This document shows, in pieces, positions 34,512 through 43,221 of a stretch of 64,000 bases of DNA (within the stretch, counting starts at the first letter, position 1; every line of letters starts with the position of its first letter). The translations under genes and the position numbers were made by a program. Below the pieces are notes generated by a model. It made no database searches and was not told the origin of the DNA. It saw only the letters and a list, made by a program, of their open reading frames with translations. Origin of the DNA: Pseudomonas sp. H3(2019) (GTDB lineage Bacteria > Pseudomonadota > Gammaproteobacteria > Pseudomonadales > Pseudomonadaceae). The stretch spans positions 62,001 through 126,000 of the forward strand of contig NZ_VMSG01000018.1 of NCBI RefSeq assembly GCF_007713465.1, written 5' to 3'.

Positions 34512-35329
34512 TTGCTGATATCGGCGCCGATCCATTTTTGTGACAGCCGGCTCAGGGTGCCGTCCTGTTTCAACTGGGCAAAGACTTCGCGCACTTTGCC
34601 ATCCCACTGGGCATCACCCTTTTCGATGGCCACGGAGTTGGGTTCCGAGTACAGCGGCTCGCCGGCAAGCTTGAAGCGCTGGTCCTGGGTCAGGCGCGGT
34701 TGTGCGGTCACCAGGTTGGTGAGGACTGCATCCAGTCGCACGCCAGCGCCCAGGCTCAGGTCCTGGAAGGCGACGTTGTCGGTGTCATATGGGGCGATCT
34801 GCACGTCCTCGAACGGGTACTGCAATCGGGTGTCTTCAGCGCCTTCGATCACCAGGTTCTTGTTCAGGTAGCTTTCGTAGCTGGATGCGCTGGTGAGGCC
34901 GACTTTTTTGCCGCTCAGGTCTTTGGCGTTATGGATGCGATCGTCTTTGGCATTGACCACAATCACTGCTGGCGAAGCGTAGTACTCCACCGGGAAATCG
35001 AAGACTTCGGCGCGGGCCTTGCTCGGGGTCATGGAGCAGATGCAGATGTCATAGCGACCGCTCCAGCGACCGGCAGCGATCACGTCCCAGGACGGTGTTT
35101 CGAGACGCAGTTTGACGCCAAGTTTGTCCGCCACGGCTTTAGCCACGTCGACGTCGAAACCGTCGAGCTGGTTCTGATCGTTGAGGAACGAGAACGGCGG
35201 ATAGCTTTCCATCAGCACGCCCACCAACTCTTTCTTTTGCTCGATACGGTCCAGCGTCGCACCGGCAAAGGCTTGGGAAGAGGCAGCGAGAATCGTCAGG
35301 CCCAGGGCCAGTAGCGGTTGAAGTTTCAC
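34508..35329 (-). CDS. Polar amino acid ABC transporter binding protein
   Basis: A 273-residue family 3 periplasmic binding protein. Signal peptide MKLQPLLALGLTILAASSQAFA, then the family core LVGVLMESYPPFSFLNDQNQLDGFDVDVAKAVADKLGVKL and ICICSMTPSKARAEVFDFPVEYYASPAVIVV. It is translated just before the permease, which it overlaps by 4 nt, forming a two-gene operon. The GFDVDVAKA stretch and Arg/Thr residues of SMTPSKAR are the usual amino-acid carboxylate and amine contacts. Ligand not predictable. Confidence 0.9.
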   Translation of the reverse strand: MKLQPLLALGLTILAASSQAFAGATLDRIEQKKELVGVLMESYPPFSFLNDQNQLDGFDVDVAKAVADKLGVKLRLETPSWDVIAAGRWSGRYDICICSMTPSKARAEVFDFPVEYYASPAVIVVNAKDDRIHNAKDLSGKKVGLTSASSYESYLNKNLVIEGAEDTRLQYPFEDVQIAPYDTDNVAFQDLSLGAGVRLDAVLTNLVTAQPRLTQDQRFKLAGEPLYSEPNSVAIEKGDAQWDGKVREVFAQLKQDGTLSRLSQKWIGADISK

Positions 35330-35406
35330 GGGCAGTTCCTGACTAAAAAAGAAGTTGTTATTAACGGAATGGTGCGTATTTAATAGTTATAAGGACGACT
35401 CCGGTA

Positions 35407-36342
35407 GTGAGTTATTTTCATAAGCATATGAGAAAAAAACATATGGACGCAGGCAGCACGGTAATTCTGGATGGCGGTATGGGTCGCGAACTGCAACGCC
35501 GAGGCGCGCCGTTCAGGCAGCCTGAGTGGTCCGCGCTGGCGTTGAGCGAAGCACCGCAAGCGGTTGAGGCCGTCCATACGGCCTATATCGAAAGCGGTGC
35601 GAACGTGATCACCAGCAACAGCTACGCGGTGGTGCCGTTTCATATCGGTGAAGAACGTTTTGCGGCTGAAGGTCAGGCGCTTGCCGCTTTGGCAGGTGAG
35701 CTTGCACGGCGTGCCGCCGACGCGGCTAAACAGCCCGTGCGTGTGGCGGGTTCATTGCCGCCGCTGTTCGGCTCCTATCGTCCGGACCTTTTTGATGCTG
35801 CTCGGGTGACTGAATTGCTGACGCCATTGGTCACGGGGCTGGCGCCTCATGTCGACCTGTGGCTGGCCGAAACCCAGAGTTCGATTGTCGAAGCGCGGGC
35901 TATTCATGCCGGTTTGCCAAAGGACGGTAAGCCGTTCTGGCTGTCGTTTACCTTGAAGGATGAAGACACGGACGACGTGCCGCGTTTGCGTTCGGGTGAA
36001 CCTGTAACCGAAGCCGCTGCGGTGGCCGCAGAGCTGGGTGTCGAGACGTTGCTGTTCAACTGCAGCCAGCCGGAAGTCATCGGTGCGGCGATTGATGCTG
36101 CGCGGGAAACCTTCGAGCGTTTGGGTGTGAAGACTCACATCGGCGCGTACGCCAACGCCTTTCCGCCGCAACCGAAAGAGGCCACGGCCAATGATGGTCT
36201 GGACCCGTTGCGCGAGGACCTCGATCCGCCTGGTTACTTGCATTGGGCGGCCGATTGGCAGAAGCGCGGCGCCAGCCATCTCGGTGGTTGCTGCGGGATT
36301 GGCCCGGAGCATATAGCGGTGTTGGCGCAGAAGTTGGCGTGA
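35407..36342 (+). CDS. mmuM: Homocysteine S-methyltransferase family protein
   Basis: Probably methylates homocysteine to methionine from S-methylmethionine or a related donor. The zinc site is visible as VLLFNCSQPE (about 215) and the paired cysteines GGCCGIGPEHI near the C-terminus (about 297-298). The start is GTG 35407 with AAGGA about 11 nt upstream; ATG 35428 and 35443 are in-frame alternatives with poor ribosome sites, so the N-terminus (MSYFHKHMRKKHMDAG) may be 7-12 residues shorter. 311 residues. It is monocistronic, divergent from the ABC transporter. Confidence 0.87.
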   Translation: MSYFHKHMRKKHMDAGSTVILDGGMGRELQRRGAPFRQPEWSALALSEAPQAVEAVHTAYIESGANVITSNSYAVVPFHIGEERFAAEGQALAALAGELARRAADAAKQPVRVAGSLPPLFGSYRPDLFDAARVTELLTPLVTGLAPHVDLWLAETQSSIVEARAIHAGLPKDGKPFWLSFTLKDEDTDDVPRLRSGEPVTEAAAVAAELGVETLLFNCSQPEVIGAAIDAARETFERLGVKTHIGAYANAFPPQPKEATANDGLDPLREDLDPPGYLHWAADWQKRGASHLGGCCGIGPEHIAVLAQKLA

Positions 36343-36391
36343 AGCCATTCGCGAGCAAGTGAAGCATCGCTTGGGGCATTATCGTAAAGTC

Positions 36392-36422
36392 AAAAGATCG
36401 CAGCCGCAGGCTGCGATCTTTT
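36392..36422. repeat. Palindromic repeat, GATCGCAGCC family, also a likely bidirectional terminator
   Basis: AAAAGATCGCAGCC and GGCTGCGATCTTTT pair over 14 bp around a GCA loop, with A- and T-rich ends. It lies between the convergent mmuM and GNAT genes, and so can terminate both. The other copy is at 16081-16120. Confidence 0.8.
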
Positions 36423-36436
36423 ACTGTCAGGCGCTG

Positions 36437-37108
36437 TTACCCCCGGCACTCAGCCAGTGTTTTCAACTGACCCGAATCCGTCTGGTTTTCATCCGACAAC
36501 CACTTCTCAAACCCCACCCCAATCGCCGGCCACTCCGAATCCAGAATCGAATACCACGCCGTGTCGCGGTTCTGACCCTTGACCACCATGTGCTGGCGGA
36601 ACACGCCTTCGAAGCTGAAGCCCAGGCGTTCGGCCGCGTATTTTGAACGAGCGTTGCCGTTGTTGCACTTCCACTCCAGGCGACGGTAGCCCAGGGCGAA
36701 CGATTCTTTGGCCAGCAGGTACACCGCTTCGGTGCTTTTCGGCGAGCGCTGCATCGCTGCGCCGAAGGTGACGTGGCCGATTTCGATGCGGCCGTGGGCC
36801 GGAACGATCGACATCAGGCTGAGCATGCCCTGCACATCGCCGCTGGTACGGTCGACGATGCAGAAGAAATACGGGTCGCTGTTGGCGGCATGATTATTCA
36901 GCCAATCGTTGAAGGCGCTGCGCTCCGGGAATGGGCCGTATGGCAAGTAATCCCACAGTTTCGGGTCGGCGCCCGGGCCTTGCAGGGCTTTGAACAAGCC
37001 GTCGGCGTGGCGCGCCGGGTCGAGTTTCTCCAGGCGAATGAAGCGCCCTTCGATCAGTTGAACCGTTGGTGCCGGGACACCTTTCCAGTCAGCGAGTGAA
37101 GTCGACAT
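36437..37108 (-). CDS. GNAT-family N-acetyltransferase (RimJ-like)
   Basis: A 223-residue acetyltransferase related to the RimJ/RimL group: EGRFIRLEKLDPARHADGLFKAL, then FGAAMQRSPKSTEAVYLLAKESFALGYRRLEWKCNNGNARSKYAAERLGFSFEGVFRQHMVVKGQNRDTAWYS. The acetyl-CoA site and the NARSKYAAERLGF motif are typical. ATG 37108 has AAGGAGAGC before it; the frame runs on to 37234 with no support. It lies 17 nt after the second GNAT gene in the same direction and forms an operon with it and the PaiB-like gene. Substrate not known. Confidence 0.88.
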   Translation of the reverse strand: MSTSLADWKGVPAPTVQLIEGRFIRLEKLDPARHADGLFKALQGPGADPKLWDYLPYGPFPERSAFNDWLNNHAANSDPYFFCIVDRTSGDVQGMLSLMSIVPAHGRIEIGHVTFGAAMQRSPKSTEAVYLLAKESFALGYRRLEWKCNNGNARSKYAAERLGFSFEGVFRQHMVVKGQNRDTAWYSILDSEWPAIGVGFEKWLSDENQTDSGQLKTLAECRG

Positions 37109-37125
37109 GTTGCTCTCCTTGAGCC

Positions 37126-37572
37126 TCAAAGGGCTTTGCAAAACTGGATGAAACCCGGGCGTTCGGCAATGCGCTCGTAGAGCTGGATCGCGGTGGCGTT
37201 GGTTTCGTGGGTCAGCCAATGAACATCGCAGCAACCGTCGGCCTTGGCTGTGGCGTAGACGAATTCGATCAGCAATCGACCGATACCAGTACCACGCTGT
37301 TCAGGGGCCACCAGCAGGTCTTGCAGGTAGCAGGCGTTTTCGATGCTCCAGTTCGAGCGCTGGTAAATGAAGTGCACCAGACCCACTGCCTTGCCATCGA
37401 GCCAGGCAAGGGCACCGTTGGTGGGTTCGTTCGGGTCGAGCAAACGTTGCCAGGTACTCTGATAAACAGCGCTGGGCAATTCGGTGTCGTAGAAGCGCAG
37501 ATAGGCTTGCCACAACGGTTGCCAGGCGGCGTGGTCATTGGCGGTAACGCGGCGAATTTCAATTTGGCTCAT
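37126..37572 (-). CDS. GNAT-family N-acetyltransferase
   Basis: A 148-residue single-domain GNAT. The acetyl-CoA loop is VAPEQRGTGIGRLLIEF (Q/R-x-x-G-x-G/A), and IQLYERIAERPGFIQF closes the fold. ATG 37572 is preferred to ATG 37578 because AAAGGA then sits at a normal distance. The PaiB-like gene stops at 37575 (TCA on plus), 2 nt upstream of this start, so translation is likely coupled. Together with the PaiB-like gene and the other GNAT it forms a leftward three-gene operon. In Bacillus the PaiA/PaiB pair also joins a GNAT and an FMN-barrel protein, a resemblance that may be meaningful. Confidence 0.88.
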   Translation of the reverse strand: MSQIEIRRVTANDHAAWQPLWQAYLRFYDTELPSAVYQSTWQRLLDPNEPTNGALAWLDGKAVGLVHFIYQRSNWSIENACYLQDLLVAPEQRGTGIGRLLIEFVYATAKADGCCDVHWLTHETNATAIQLYERIAERPGFIQFCKAL

Positions 37573-37574
37573 GA

Positions 37575-38204
37575 TCATTCCTTTGGTATCAAATGGGCGA
37601 GGGCCTGGTCGTGCGGGTTGGCGCTGGCGATCAGCCCTTCGCGCACGCCGGCGATGTCTGCGCTACTGCGGTTCTGGCTGAGCTTGCGCTTGCCTTCCAG
37701 GCGCTGGATGGGCAGGGCGAAGCCGACAATGGCCTTGAGCATCCCGTCGATGTAATGGGCTGGCGCATCGTCGACTTTCCACGGTTTGGCGCGGCCATGT
37801 TCATGGCGATCGGTCAGGGCGCTGACCAGATTACGCAGACGATGAGCGTCGCTGAACACCTCGGCGTTGCCATAGGCGTGCACCGCCACGTAGTTCCAGG
37901 TCGGCACGACTTTGCCGTGGTCAGCTTTGCTGGGGTAGAACGATGGGCTGACGTAAGCATCGGCCCCGGCAAAAATCACCAGCGTCTCGGCCCCGGCCTC
38001 CAGTTCCTGCCATTGCGGATTGGCCCGGGCCAGATGGCCGTAAAGGGTGCCATTCGGGCCTTGTTCGGGGCTGAGCAGCAGCGGCACATGGCTGGCCTGC
38101 AAGCCCTGCTCGCCGTGGGTGACCAGGATGGCCAGGCGTGTGTCGAGGATCTGCTGATGCAGGGCGGGAAGGTCTTCGATGGCGAATGCGCTGGGGGTAT
38201 ACAT
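37575..38204 (-). CDS. FMN-binding split-barrel protein of the PaiB type
   Basis: A 209-residue protein: HVPLLLSPEQGPNGTLYGHLARANPQW and AYVSPSFYPSKADHGKVVPTWNYVAVHAYGNAEVF are the PaiB/FMN-split-barrel signatures (WNY-xxVH). PaiB of Bacillus acts on sporulation and degradative enzyme genes, but enzymatic FMN-dependent roles are also possible; which applies here is unknown. ATG 38204 has AAGGAAAA upstream. It is the first gene of the leftward operon with two GNATs and diverges from the MocR regulator, which probably controls it. Confidence 0.87.
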   Translation of the reverse strand: MYTPSAFAIEDLPALHQQILDTRLAILVTHGEQGLQASHVPLLLSPEQGPNGTLYGHLARANPQWQELEAGAETLVIFAGADAYVSPSFYPSKADHGKVVPTWNYVAVHAYGNAEVFSDAHRLRNLVSALTDRHEHGRAKPWKVDDAPAHYIDGMLKAIVGFALPIQRLEGKRKLSQNRSSADIAGVREGLIASANPHDQALAHLIPKE

Positions 38205-38308
38205 GGATATTTTCCTTGGCGAATGCTTGTATCCTAGGCAGGCTATTGGTCTGTTGTAAGAGCCATTAACAGCCAATTTCGTAGGTCCATTAGCGAGGCT
38301 CCGTTGCC
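38205..38308. promoter_or_regulatory. Divergent regulatory region with CCATTA direct repeats
   Basis: Between the PaiB-like and MocR genes, GAGCCATTAACAG and GGTCCATTAGCGAG repeat CCATTA in the same direction. MocR-family proteins typically bind direct repeats, so these are candidate sites. No clear -10 can be assigned. Confidence 0.35.
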
Positions 38309-39853
38309 ATGAACAACCCGCTGCTGTCCCTGTCGTTCAACCCGGCGGGTATCGAACTCGATCGCCGTCAGGGCTTGAGTCGTCAGCTTTATCAGGCTTT
38401 ACGCGTGCGGGTGCTCGACGGTCGGCTGGTGAGTGGCACACGCTTGCCCGCCAGCCGCGATCTGGCTGCGGCGTTGTCGATTTCGCGCAATAGTGTGGTC
38501 CGTGCCTACGACCAACTCTACGCCGAAGGTTTCATCGAGGGGCGGGTGGGGGACGGCACGTACGTGGCGCAATTGCCGCAAACTGCGTTGCCGGCGAAAA
38601 AACTATCCACAAAAGTATCCACAGGGTTATCAACAGGCTTACCCACAGGGTTATCCACAAATTGGCTGAATTTACCTGTGGTTACATCCAGTAAAGTTAT
38701 CCACAGCGGGGCTTTAGAGCGGATCGAGAAGCATCATTTGACCAGGCCTGCGGGTGGTCCACCGAGGGCTTTTCGGGTCGGTGTGCCGGCCTTTGACCTG
38801 TTCCCGTTCGAGGTCTGGGCCAAGCTGAATGCGGCTTTCTGGCGTAAGCCGGATTTACAGCAGCTGTGTTACGGCGCGCCGGAAGGTGACGAGCGCTTGC
38901 GCGGATTGATCGCGGCTTATCTGCGCAGCTCACGCGGCATGCAGTGCAGTGCTGAGCAAATTGTGATCACCAGTGGCGCACAGCAGGGGATTAGCCTTTG
39001 TGCACAGCTGCTGGTGGAGCCAGGCGATGGGGTCGCGGTGGAAAACCCCGGCTATCGCGCGGCCGGGCATGCCTTCGCCGTGGCCGGGGCGCGCTTGCAT
39101 GGGGTTTCGGTGGACAGCGACGGTATCAATTGCGCCGAACTGGACGGGTTGAGCGATTGCCGATTGGCCTACGTCACGCCGTCCCATCAGTATCCGACCG
39201 GGGTGATCATGAGCCTGGCCCGACGTCTGGAATTGCTCGCCTGGGCCGAGCGCACCGACGGCTGGATCATCGAGGACGATTACGACGGAGAGTACCGCTA
39301 CAGCGGCGCACCGCTGGCGCCCTTGGCGGCGCTGGATCGACAGGGTCGAGTACTTTACGTCGGCACCTTCGGCAAGGTCGCGTTTCCGGCGTTGCGTCTG
39401 GGGTATCTGGTGTTACCGATGGGCCTGGTAGACGCGTTCTCCCAGCGTCGTGCAGTGGATGTGCGCCATTCCGAGGTGAGCACTCAGGCGGTGATGGCCG
39501 AGTTCATGGCTGCCGGGCATTTTCAGCGGCATATCCGCCGTATGCGGCGCGCGGCCTTGAGTCGGCGCAACACGCTGTTGGCGGGTTGGCCTGCGGATAT
39601 CCCGGGTGTTGGCAATCTGCCAAGTGTCGCGGCGGGGCTGCACTTGACGGTGCCGGTCGACACTCAGGCCCACGAGCGCGAATTGATCGACGCCGCCGCG
39701 AGTGTTGATGTCGAGATCAATGGCCTGAGCAACTATTGGCTGCCGGAGTCATGCACCCCTCCAGACCAGCGCGCCGGGCTGGTGCTGGGGTTTGCGGCGG
39801 TGCCCGAGGAGGCGATCCGCGCAGCGCTCGGGCGGTTGAAAAAGGTCTGGTGA
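38309..39853 (+). CDS. MocR/PdxR-type regulator (GntR HTH fused to aminotransferase)
   Basis: A 514-residue GntR-family regulator. An N-terminal winged helix (about 15-90: SRQLYQALRVRVLDGRLVSGTRLPASRDLAAALSISRNSVVRAYDQLYAEGFIEGRVGDGTY) is joined by a linker (about 95-150) to a class-I aminotransferase-like domain (about 160-510) carrying the PLP lysine at about K356 (YVGTFGKVAFPALRLGY). The linker contains LSTK-VSTG-LSTG-LPTG-LSTN, encoded by tandem 12-bp repeats. It is divergent from the PaiB-GNAT-GNAT operon, the likely target. PdxR of other bacteria activates pdxST, but the neighbour here is different, so the pyridoxal pathway is not implied. Confidence 0.92.
   Translation: MNNPLLSLSFNPAGIELDRRQGLSRQLYQALRVRVLDGRLVSGTRLPASRDLAAALSISRNSVVRAYDQLYAEGFIEGRVGDGTYVAQLPQTALPAKKLSTKVSTGLSTGLPTGLSTNWLNLPVVTSSKVIHSGALERIEKHHLTRPAGGPPRAFRVGVPAFDLFPFEVWAKLNAAFWRKPDLQQLCYGAPEGDERLRGLIAAYLRSSRGMQCSAEQIVITSGAQQGISLCAQLLVEPGDGVAVENPGYRAAGHAFAVAGARLHGVSVDSDGINCAELDGLSDCRLAYVTPSHQYPTGVIMSLARRLELLAWAERTDGWIIEDDYDGEYRYSGAPLAPLAALDRQGRVLYVGTFGKVAFPALRLGYLVLPMGLVDAFSQRRAVDVRHSEVSTQAVMAEFMAAGHFQRHIRRMRRAALSRRNTLLAGWPADIPGVGNLPSVAAGLHLTVPVDTQAHERELIDAAASVDVEINGLSNYWLPESCTPPDQRAGLVLGFAAVPEEAIRAALGRLKKVW
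38603..38705 (+). repeat. Tandem 12-bp repeat of DnaA-box-like sequences inside the MocR gene
   Basis: 9-mers CTATCCACA (38603), GTATCCACA (38615), TTATCAACA (38627), TTACCCACA (38639) and TTATCCACA (38651) start exactly 12 bp apart; another perfect TTATCCACA is at 38697-38705. The consensus DnaA box is TTATCCACA. The repeats are in frame and code for the four-residue peptide repeat of the linker, so selection could act on either level. Confidence 0.9.
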
Positions 39854-39885
39854 CGTTGATGCCTGAAGGGTTGAGTCTCCGTCAC

Positions 39886-39917
39886 AAAAAGACCCGCACT
39901 CGTGCGGGTCTTCGGTT
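39886..39917 (+). terminator. Terminator after the MocR gene
   Basis: GACCCGCAC and GTGCGGGTC (39891-39910) form a 9-bp stem, preceded by five As and followed by TTCGGTTT. It lies 37 nt after the MocR stop and also fits leftward transcripts from aphA and the pseudogene. Confidence 0.78.
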
Positions 39918-39934
39918 TCAGCGGAGTGAGTGTT

Positions 39935-40062
39935 TCAGGTCCCGGATTTGATCTTGGTCCAGGCCCGGGTCCGCGCCCGTTCCGCATCGCGCGGCAGCGG
40001 TTGCAGAGTGTAGAGCGTGCTCATGGCCGCTTCGGTCGGGTACAGATTCGGGTTGCTGCTCC
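39935..40062 (-). pseudogene. C-terminal remnant of a spermidine/putrescine-binding protein
   Basis: Immediately after the aphA stop codon the minus strand stays open for about 42 codons and ends at TGA 39935-39937. The peptide includes SSNPNLYPTEAAMSTLYTLQPL and ends RARTRAWTKIKSGT. That ending, with the R-T-R-x-W-x-K-I-K tail, is typical of PotF/SpuD/SpuE polyamine-binding proteins. There is no start codon or signal peptide; the remainder of the gene (about 320 codons expected) is missing. In P. aeruginosa aphA (PA1409) is followed by a polyamine-binding gene (PA1410), so a deletion has fused the remnant to the region behind aphA. Family identity is by motif and neighbour, not by a search. 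Confidence 0.75.
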
Positions 40063-41094
<1,032 letters not shown>

Positions 41095-41169
41095 TTTTCT
41101 TGTTCTCCGCAGGCTGGTTCGGTTGAACACAGTCTTGCGGCGTGCGGCGATTCAGAGAACGGCAGGAAA

Positions 41170-41198
41170 GGCCAAAAGGGGATCAATATGGCCAAAAG
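41170..41198. promoter_or_regulatory. Direct repeat GGCCAAAAG upstream of aphA
   Basis: GGCCAAAAG occurs at 41170-41178 and 41190-41198, starts 20 bp apart, about 75-100 bp upstream of the aphA start. Two direct half-sites about two helical turns apart suit an AraC-family activator. An AraC-family gene lies 2 kb away at 43222, but no link is shown. Confidence 0.45.
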
Positions 41199-41232
41199 AT
41201 TTGACCGAAATTCGCCCCTTGTTGGCGCGGTG

Positions 41233-41249
41233 ACGCCCCGGTTCGGGGC
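41233..41249 (-). terminator. GC hairpin after the ankyrin gene
   Basis: CGCCCCG and CGGGGCG pair around GTT, 11 nt beyond the end of the leftward ankyrin gene. It lacks a T-run, so termination would be weak or Rho-assisted. Confidence 0.5.
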
Positions 41250-41259
41250 GACAAGATAC

Positions 41260-43149
41260 TTACGCGCTTGGCGTGGCGCCTGCCTCTTCCGGGAAGTAGC
41301 GTTGCAGCACTTGCAGCATGTCGTCACGTTTGCGTTGTTTCAGCCAGAAACGCGTGACTTCCAGGTTGTCGCCCTTGCACTGATGACCGGCGCGAGGGTC
41401 GGCGCCTTTTTCCAGCATCAGCGTGAACAGTTCCAGCGTCTGTTGCTGGTAGACGACAGGGTCAATTCCGCTCGACCCGCTCGCTCGGGCCAAGCGCAGC
41501 AATGCCGGTTCGAGTACTTCTTCATTGCTGTTGCAGCGGCCTTCTCGATAACCCGCATTGAGTTGCACTTCGCTTTTGACCAGCAGTACAGCAGCGGGGT
41601 AGGCACCGCTTTCGATGGTCCGATAGAGCGCCGATTCCCCCTGTTTTTTATCTCGCAGGTCAAGGTTTTGAGGGTACTTGAGCAGCCAGGTGAAAAGGTC
41701 GGAATCCATCACCGTGGCGTGTTGCATCAGCACGGTTTCACCGTCGACATTGGTTTCGTCGATGGCGGCTCCCGCCTCAAGCAAGAATTGCAGGCGCCGG
41801 GCCTTCTCCGGGTCTTTGCTTTCGCGACGATCCTTGTTCAGCGCCTGCATCACCACGGGCTCGCTACCGTTGATACCTTGAGTTTTCGCACCGTGTTCCA
41901 GCAGCAAACGGGCGATTGCAAAGTTGGGCTTGTCCAGCGCATGAAGCAGCGCACTGCGCCCGTCTTCGCCTTGGGTGTCGGCAGGCATGCCGGCGTCCAG
42001 CAGACTGCGTACGCGGGTTTCATCCTGAGCGTCCACCGCTTGCAGCAGCGGCCATTGAGCCTTGCAGATTTTTGGGTCGCCTTGGGTGATGCTCAGTCTT
42101 TCCAGGACCCGCTCAGGAATACTCATGTTGCGCGCCAGGCGCAGGCCGCAGTAAATCCGGTAGTACTCCAGTGCTGGGGCCAGGCTGGTGGTGTACTCGG
42201 GAAATTTCTCATACCGGGACCAGTACAGGTCTGCCATGTTCAGGTAGATCGGGACGCGTTGAGGGTCGCGGCGGACGACTTCCTTGAACAAGTTCGTGGT
42301 GACGTTGTCCGGTTTGGTTGCACTTCGCCAGAACGCGATGTCATTGAGCAGCCCGGCAAAGTCTTTCTGGTCGGCACCGACAAGGCGAAAGTCAGTGTTG
42401 ATAAACAACTCTTCGACATTCTTCAGGCCCGGGCCTTTGTCCTTGTCTTTACTCAGTTGCTGGTGCAGCTCGCGGAGGCGTTTCGCGCCGTCTTCGGCTA
42501 CGTAGGGCTGGTCGACCACGCTGAAGCTGAATGGCGTTTCCGGGACGTGGTACAGCATCGCCGGTCGCGCGGATTCGAGCGCCTTGAGCCAGGCGTCTGA
42601 AACCTGCGGGAGGGTCGCTTGCAACGCCTGGAACACCAGGTGCTGATCGTTTGAAAAGCGCCCGATAGCCAGTAGCGGCGTACCCGGTTGGCGGCTGTCG
42701 ACCAACAGGTAACGCCGGGTTTCCCAGCCGTTACGTCCACATTCAAAACTCAGTTCGTTCATTGCGATGCCGGGTGCCAACTCGATATGAGTGGCGCTAC
42801 GGCTCATGACAAGATTGTCCTGGCTCTTGGTGCAGTAGCGAAATTCTTCCGTCGTCATCAGCGGTATCGGGCCAAATTTATACGCGCGCTCCCGATAATT
42901 TTCATCGCGATAAACGTTGAGGTAAAACAAACCGCGGTACTCACTGAGCAAGCCGACCAAGGGCGGTGATATGCCCGTCGCACTCTCCGTGACGGCCGTG
43001 GGAACGATGATGGCCTTGTATTCAGGCGCATCAACCACGGCTTGAGGGGGTAGCCCAAACCAGTCCAGTTCAATCGCTTGCGCCACCACGGGCAGGTTGA
43101 GCAGCAGGGCCAGCAAGGCAAAGCGTGTGCAGCGACGAGGAAGGGGCAT
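41260..43149 (-). CDS. Exported ankyrin-repeat protein
   Basis: A 629-residue protein of unknown function. A signal peptide (MPLPRRCTRFALLALLLNLPVVAQA) is followed by a large domain of no known family (about 26-350) and then ankyrin-like repeats (about 365-600), e.g. LLQAVDAQDETRVRSLLDAGMPADTQGEDGRSALLHALDKPNFAIARLLLEHGAKT and LFTLMLEKGADPRAGHQC. Ankyrins mediate protein binding, so a periplasmic or surface scaffold is plausible. ATG 43149 is chosen from the signal peptide; no strong ribosome site precedes it. Monocistronic. Confidence 0.8.
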   Translation of the reverse strand: MPLPRRCTRFALLALLLNLPVVAQAIELDWFGLPPQAVVDAPEYKAIIVPTAVTESATGISPPLVGLLSEYRGLFYLNVYRDENYRERAYKFGPIPLMTTEEFRYCTKSQDNLVMSRSATHIELAPGIAMNELSFECGRNGWETRRYLLVDSRQPGTPLLAIGRFSNDQHLVFQALQATLPQVSDAWLKALESARPAMLYHVPETPFSFSVVDQPYVAEDGAKRLRELHQQLSKDKDKGPGLKNVEELFINTDFRLVGADQKDFAGLLNDIAFWRSATKPDNVTTNLFKEVVRRDPQRVPIYLNMADLYWSRYEKFPEYTTSLAPALEYYRIYCGLRLARNMSIPERVLERLSITQGDPKICKAQWPLLQAVDAQDETRVRSLLDAGMPADTQGEDGRSALLHALDKPNFAIARLLLEHGAKTQGINGSEPVVMQALNKDRRESKDPEKARRLQFLLEAGAAIDETNVDGETVLMQHATVMDSDLFTWLLKYPQNLDLRDKKQGESALYRTIESGAYPAAVLLVKSEVQLNAGYREGRCNSNEEVLEPALLRLARASGSSGIDPVVYQQQTLELFTLMLEKGADPRAGHQCKGDNLEVTRFWLKQRKRDDMLQVLQRYFPEEAGATPSA

Positions 43150-43221
43150 CAAGCAGGAACACCGACAACATGATTGGGCTGCGTAATGTAGTTCAGCGTC
43201 GTCCACTGCGCCTGCTTTATC

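Noticed and set aside
38603..38705. An origin of replication
   Set aside because: Although DnaA-box-like repeats are present, there is no AT-rich unwinding region, no dnaA, dnaN, parAB or gidA neighbour, and the boxes lie inside a coding sequence with fixed codon period.
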